From assembly GCA_020860565.1 (NCBI GenBank), contig JAJBUA010000050.1:1-57067 (forward strand): DNA of 57,067 bases, given 5' to 3'. The notes under the pieces are model-generated. The model ran no database searches, was not told where the DNA came from, and worked only from the letters and a program-made list of their open reading frames with translations. Of the stretch, positions 53,334 through 57,067 are shown piece after piece. The position numbers were made by a program, and so were the translations under genes. Within the stretch, counting starts at the first letter, position 1. Each line of letters opens with the position of its first letter. The DNA comes from Clostridiales bacterium (GTDB taxonomy: Bacteria; Bacillota; Clostridia; Lachnospirales; Lachnospiraceae).

Positions 53334-56300
53334 TTACTTGTCGCCATACAGAGCAACCAGCTTGGACAGATATTCATATCTCTCCTTCGCCTCAGCCTCG
53401 TTGCGAGCGAACAGGACTTTTGCTCTCTCCGGATTCTTCATAGCCAGAGATGCATAACGTACCTCGCCCTTCAGGAAATCCTGATAGGTCTCGTAATTCG
53501 GAGCCTTGCTGTCCAGAGTGAACTTCTTCTCTGCAGCCGGATTGAAGCGGAAGTTGTTCCAATAACCGGTCTCAACTGCCAGTTTCTCCTCGGTCTGAGC
53601 CTTGCTCATGCCCTTCTTGATACCATGGTTGATACAAGGAGCATATGCCAGAATCAGAGACGGTCCCGGATAAGCCTCAGCCTCAGCCAGTGCCTTTACA
53701 GTCTGGTTGTAGTCAGCGCCCATAGAGATCTGTGCTACATATACATAACCATAGGACATTGCCATGCTTGCAAGGTCTTTCTTCTTAACTTCCTTACCGC
53801 CTGCAGCGAACTGAGCGACCGCACCGGTCTTGGTAGCCTTGGAAGACTGACCGCCAGTGTTGGAATAAACCTCGGTATCGAATACCATGATGTTGATATC
53901 CTTCTTGGATGCCAGTACATGGTCAAGTCCGCCATAACCGATATCATAAGCCCATCCGTCGCCGCCAAATACCCACTGCGACTTCTTAGCCAGATAGTTC
54001 TTATTTGCAACGATATACTTGCAAGTCGGGCAATCGATGCCTTCCAGAGCTGCTACCAGCTTGTCGGTAGCTGCGCCGTTGGTAGCGCCTACGCCGAAGG
54101 TATCCAGCCATTCCTGGCAGGCTGCCTTGACTTCCTCGGAAGCGTTCTCATTGGCAGCAACAGTCTCAACCTTCTCCTTCAACTCATCACGGATTGCGTT
54201 CTGAGCCAGTAACATACCGAAACCGAACTCAGCGTTGTCCTCGAACAGGGAATTATCCCATGCCGGACCCTGACCCTTAGCGTTTACAGTGTATGGTGTA
54301 GACGGTGAAGAGTTGCCCCAGATCGAAGAGCATCCGGTAGCGTTTGCAATGTACATTCTGTCACCAAAGAGCTGGGTGATCAGTTTTGCATAAGGAGTCT
54401 CACCGCAGCCTGCGCATGCGCCTGAGAACTCAAGCAGCGGCTGTTTGAACTGAGAGCCCTTAACGGTAGCTTCTTTAAACTTCGCAACAACATCTTCCTT
54501 AATCGGCAGAGTCACAGTATAATCGAAATCAGGCTGCTCGTCCAGATGATTTGCCAGCTTGTCCATGGTAAGAGCCTTCTCGCCCTTCTTGCCCGGACAT
54601 ACATTCGCGCAGGAACCGCAACCGGTGCAGTCCAGAGCGGAGATGGCAATCGTAAACTTATACTGCGGCATACCGGTCAGCGGAAGTACGCTTCCCTGGA
54701 TCTTGGCAGCCTCATCCTCGGTCATGGCAACCGGACGGATCGCTGCATGCGGGCAAACATAAGAACAGAAGTTACACTGGATGCAGTTTGCGGAATTCCA
54801 TACTGGAACATCAACCGCAATACCACGCTTCTCAAATGCAGCCGCTCCGGACGGAGTATTACCGTCTACATAAGGCAGAACCGCAGATACCGGAAGATTA
54901 TTACCCTCCTGAGCACTGACCTTTGTCTGAACGTTGTTAACAAAGTCAAAGACATCCTGTCTGTCACCGGATACTACCTTATAATCAAGGCCCTCATCCT
55001 CGCAGTCCTTCCAGGACTCCGGAATATTGATCTTGACAACACCGGTAGCGCCGGCATCGATCGCTGCCCAGTTTTTCTTGACAACATCCTCGCCCTTGCG
55101 GCCGTAGGTCTTCTGAGCGGCATCCTTCATCAGCTGGATTGCATGCTCCTCCGGGATAATGCCGGTCAGCTTGAAGAATGCAGACTGAAGGATCGTGTTG
55201 ATACGAGTCGGACCCATGCCGGTCTCGATACCGATCTTAACGCCGTCGATGGTGTAGAAGTTAATGTTGTGATCTGCGATGAATTTCTTCATCTGTCCCG
55301 GCAGATGCTCTTCCAGTTCCTCCGGGCTCCACGCACAGTTCAGCAGGAACGTACCGCCGTCAACCAGCTCCTGAACCATGTTGTACTTACGTACATAGGC
55401 AGGATTGTGGCAGGCCACGAAGTTTGCCTGATGAATCAGATATGTAGATTTGATCTTCTTGTGTCCGAAACGAAGGTGGGACATCGTAACGCCGCCGGAC
55501 TTCTTGGAGTCATAATCAAAATATGCCTGAGCATACATATCGGTGTTGTCGCCGATGATCTTGATGGAGTTTTTGTTCGCGCCTACGGTACCGTCCGCAC
55601 CAAGACCCCAGAACTTGCAGTTGGTGGTTCCCTCCGGAGTGGTAACCAGCGGAGCGCCCTTCGGCAGGGACAGGTTGGTCACATCATCAACAATACTAAT
55701 CGTGAACGTCTTCTTAGTGGTATTCTTGAAGATCTCAACAACCTCGCTCGGAGTGGTATCCTTGGAACCAAGGCCATAACGTCCGCCAAAGATCTCAACC
55801 TGATCGAATTTGCTGCCCTTCAGAGCTGCCACAACATCCAGATAAAGCGGCTCGCCAAGAGAACCCGGCTCCTTGGTACGGTCAAGAACAGAAATCTTCT
55901 TAACAGTATCCGGAATCGCATCGATCAGAGCCTGCGCGGAGAACGGTCTGTAAAGGCGAACCTTGACAACACCGACCTTAGCACCCTGAGTCTTCATCAG
56001 ATAGTCGATGGTCTCCTCGATGGTCTCATTGACAGACCCCATTGCAATGATGATCTGCTCTGCATCCGGAGCTCCATAGTAGTTGAACAGCTTGTAATCG
56101 GTACCGATCTTAGCATTGACCTTATCCATGTACTCCTGAACAATCGCCGGAATAGCATCATAATACTGGTTGCAGGCCTCACGGGTCTGGAAGAAGATAT
56201 CCGGATTCTGCGCAGAACCCTTCTGAGAAGGATTGTTCGGGTTCAGAGCGGTCGCACGGAACTCAGCAATTGCGTCCCAGTCAGCCAGTTCAGCCAGATC

Positions 56301-56867
56301 GTCATAGTCCCACTCTTCAATCTTCTGAATCTCATGAGAGGTACGGAAGCCATCAAAGAAGTTGATAAACGGAACCTTGCCCTTAATTGCAGACAGATGA
56401 GCTACCGGTGTCAGGTCCATAACTTCCTGAACGCTGGACTCACACAGCATCGCACAACCGGTCTGACGGCATGCATATACGTCGGAATGATCACCGAAAA
56501 TGTTCAGAGCGTGGGTAGAAACGCAACGAGCGGAAACATCGATAACGCCCGGGAGCTGCTCACCTGCGATCTTGTACAGATCCGGAATCATCAGTAACAG
56601 ACCCTGAGAAGCGGTATAGGTAGTCGAAAGAGCACCTGCTACCAGAACGCCGTGCAGAGCACCTGCCGCGCCACCCTCGGACTGCATCTCCGTAATCTGA
56701 ACTGTACGCCCGAAGATATTCTTTCTACCCTCAGTAGCCCACTCATCGGTGTGCTCTGGCATAACAGACGACGGAGTGATGGGGAACATGGCTGCTACTT
56801 CGGTAAATGCGTAAGAAGCATGAGCAGCGGCCTGGTTTCCATCCATGGTCTTCATTTTTCTTGCCAT
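53334..56867 (-). CDS. nifJ: Pyruvate:ferredoxin (flavodoxin) oxidoreductase
   Basis: The 1177-residue single-chain enzyme makes acetyl-CoA, CO2 and reduced ferredoxin from pyruvate. It holds the pyrimidine/TPP-binding domains, two [4Fe-4S] motifs (CIQCNFCSYVC and CTGCGSCANVC) and the TPP segment CAGCGETPY with GDGWAYDIGYGGLDH. The start follows AGGAGGAAAAAAC. This form is standard in Clostridia and gives strict anaerobic energy metabolism. Confidence 0.98.
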   Translation of the reverse strand: MARKMKTMDGNQAAAHASYAFTEVAAMFPITPSSVMPEHTDEWATEGRKNIFGRTVQITEMQSEGGAAGALHGVLVAGALSTTYTASQGLLLMIPDLYKIAGEQLPGVIDVSARCVSTHALNIFGDHSDVYACRQTGCAMLCESSVQEVMDLTPVAHLSAIKGKVPFINFFDGFRTSHEIQKIEEWDYDDLAELADWDAIAEFRATALNPNNPSQKGSAQNPDIFFQTREACNQYYDAIPAIVQEYMDKVNAKIGTDYKLFNYYGAPDAEQIIIAMGSVNETIEETIDYLMKTQGAKVGVVKVRLYRPFSAQALIDAIPDTVKKISVLDRTKEPGSLGEPLYLDVVAALKGSKFDQVEIFGGRYGLGSKDTTPSEVVEIFKNTTKKTFTISIVDDVTNLSLPKGAPLVTTPEGTTNCKFWGLGADGTVGANKNSIKIIGDNTDMYAQAYFDYDSKKSGGVTMSHLRFGHKKIKSTYLIHQANFVACHNPAYVRKYNMVQELVDGGTFLLNCAWSPEELEEHLPGQMKKFIADHNINFYTIDGVKIGIETGMGPTRINTILQSAFFKLTGIIPEEHAIQLMKDAAQKTYGRKGEDVVKKNWAAIDAGATGVVKINIPESWKDCEDEGLDYKVVSGDRQDVFDFVNNVQTKVSAQEGNNLPVSAVLPYVDGNTPSGAAAFEKRGIAVDVPVWNSANCIQCNFCSYVCPHAAIRPVAMTEDEAAKIQGSVLPLTGMPQYKFTIAISALDCTGCGSCANVCPGKKGEKALTMDKLANHLDEQPDFDYTVTLPIKEDVVAKFKEATVKGSQFKQPLLEFSGACAGCGETPYAKLITQLFGDRMYIANATGCSSIWGNSSPSTPYTVNAKGQGPAWDNSLFEDNAEFGFGMLLAQNAIRDELKEKVETVAANENASEEVKAACQEWLDTFGVGATNGAATDKLVAALEGIDCPTCKYIVANKNYLAKKSQWVFGGDGWAYDIGYGGLDHVLASKKDINIMVFDTEVYSNTGGQSSKATKTGAVAQFAAGGKEVKKKDLASMAMSYGYVYVAQISMGADYNQTVKALAEAEAYPGPSLILAYAPCINHGIKKGMSKAQTEEKLAVETGYWNNFRFNPAAEKKFTLDSKAPNYETYQDFLKGEVRYASLAMKNPERAKVLFARNEAEAKERYEYLSKLVALYGDK

Positions 56868-56992
56868 TTTGTTTTTTCCTCCTAACAATGTGAATATTAC
56901 CTTATCCGGAAAGGCCCTCCGGAATATCACGTCCCGGAAAAATGCAGACGTTTTTCATCTTTCTATAGATAAAGAAAGACTGACCTGATACT

Positions 56993-57020
56993 ATTATATC
57001 AACTTTTTATCAAAATGCAA
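56993..57020 (-). promoter_or_regulatory. nifJ promoter
   Basis: Minus strand: TTGCAT at 57020-57015, 16-base spacer, TATAAT at 56998-56993. The leader is about 120 nt and carries short hairpins (CTTTCT/AGAAAG, ACGTC/GACGT, TCCGGA/TCCGGA). Confidence 0.65.
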
Positions 57021-57067
57021 ACAATAAAACCCTGATTTTTCGTATTATTTTGAATACAATGCAGGTG

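Noticed and set aside
54546-56597. 683-codon open frame on the plus strand opposite nifJ
   Set aside because: It is antisense to an intact nifJ and looks like a by-product of its strong codon bias; no ribosome site and no domain.
1-57067. tRNA, rRNA, tmRNA, insertion sequences or prophage
   Set aside because: No sequence matching these was recognised on either strand by eye.

Overview
The window looks like chromosomal DNA of an anaerobic low-to-mid-GC Firmicute, most likely a Lachnospiraceae-type Clostridium relative. Supporting signs are a Firmicute-type LexA operator, the sepF/yggS and plsX-acpP-rnc-smc-ftsY clusters, a GlpP antiterminator, a one-piece pyruvate:ferredoxin oxidoreductase (nifJ), strong AGGAGG ribosome sites and TTGACA/TATAAT promoters. 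This is inferred from gene content, not from a marker gene. Most genes lie on the minus strand. The plus-strand genes are lexA, one cupin, an ECF S component, an M24 peptidase and a small exporter. No rRNA, tRNA, CRISPR, insertion sequence or prophage was seen.

Layout by position. 0-2.2 kb: a LysM membrane protein and lexA diverge from a shared SOS control region; a cytidylate-kinase-like gene follows. 2.3-8.3 kb: rluD-type pseudouridine synthase, lspA, aroB, sepF, yggS, an HlyD-like membrane protein and a small P-loop protein. 8.3-17.7 kb: one long morphogenesis and division run, transcribed radC-mreC-mreD-PBP2-minC-minD-minE-rodA-MGS-like-dac. The MGS-like gene has lost most of the methylglyoxal synthase active site. 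17.7-21.8 kb: azlCD amino-acid export, a cupin, a CLC channel/antiporter and threonine ammonia-lyase. 21.9-28.7 kb: ftsY-smc-rnc and acpP-plsX, with a tandem REP-like hairpin repeat between rnc and acpP.

28.8-40.3 kb: glycerophosphodiesterase, a complete opp peptide ABC operon (oppABCDF), a glycerol-3-phosphate operon (glpA-like dehydrogenase, FAD oxidoreductase, DUF1667, glpP) preceded by a promoter plus leader terminator that should be the GlpP target, and an MscS channel. 40.5-44.1 kb: DUF177 and rpmF, normally neighbours, are separated by an ECF S component, an M24 peptidase and a cysteine hydrolase. 44.1-48.9 kb: an AbgB-like amidohydrolase, a cupin, a low-complexity lipoprotein, and dapA-dapB under a lysine riboswitch. 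48.9-57 kb: a D-2-hydroxyacid dehydrogenase with a sugar-isomerase-fold enzyme, cardiolipin synthase, a small exporter and nifJ.

The genes group into envelope growth and division (Mre, PBP2, RodA, Min, SepF, Dac, DapAB, LspA, Cls, PlsX/AcpP), protein targeting and chromosome handling (FtsY, SMC, RNase III), scavenging (Opp, Glp, UgpQ) and pyruvate metabolism (NifJ). The most unusual items are the MGS-fold protein with a dismantled active site inside the rod-shape operon, the REP-like hairpin family with scattered fragments, the orphan P-loop protein ahead of the HlyD/yggS/sepF group, and several structured 5' leaders.
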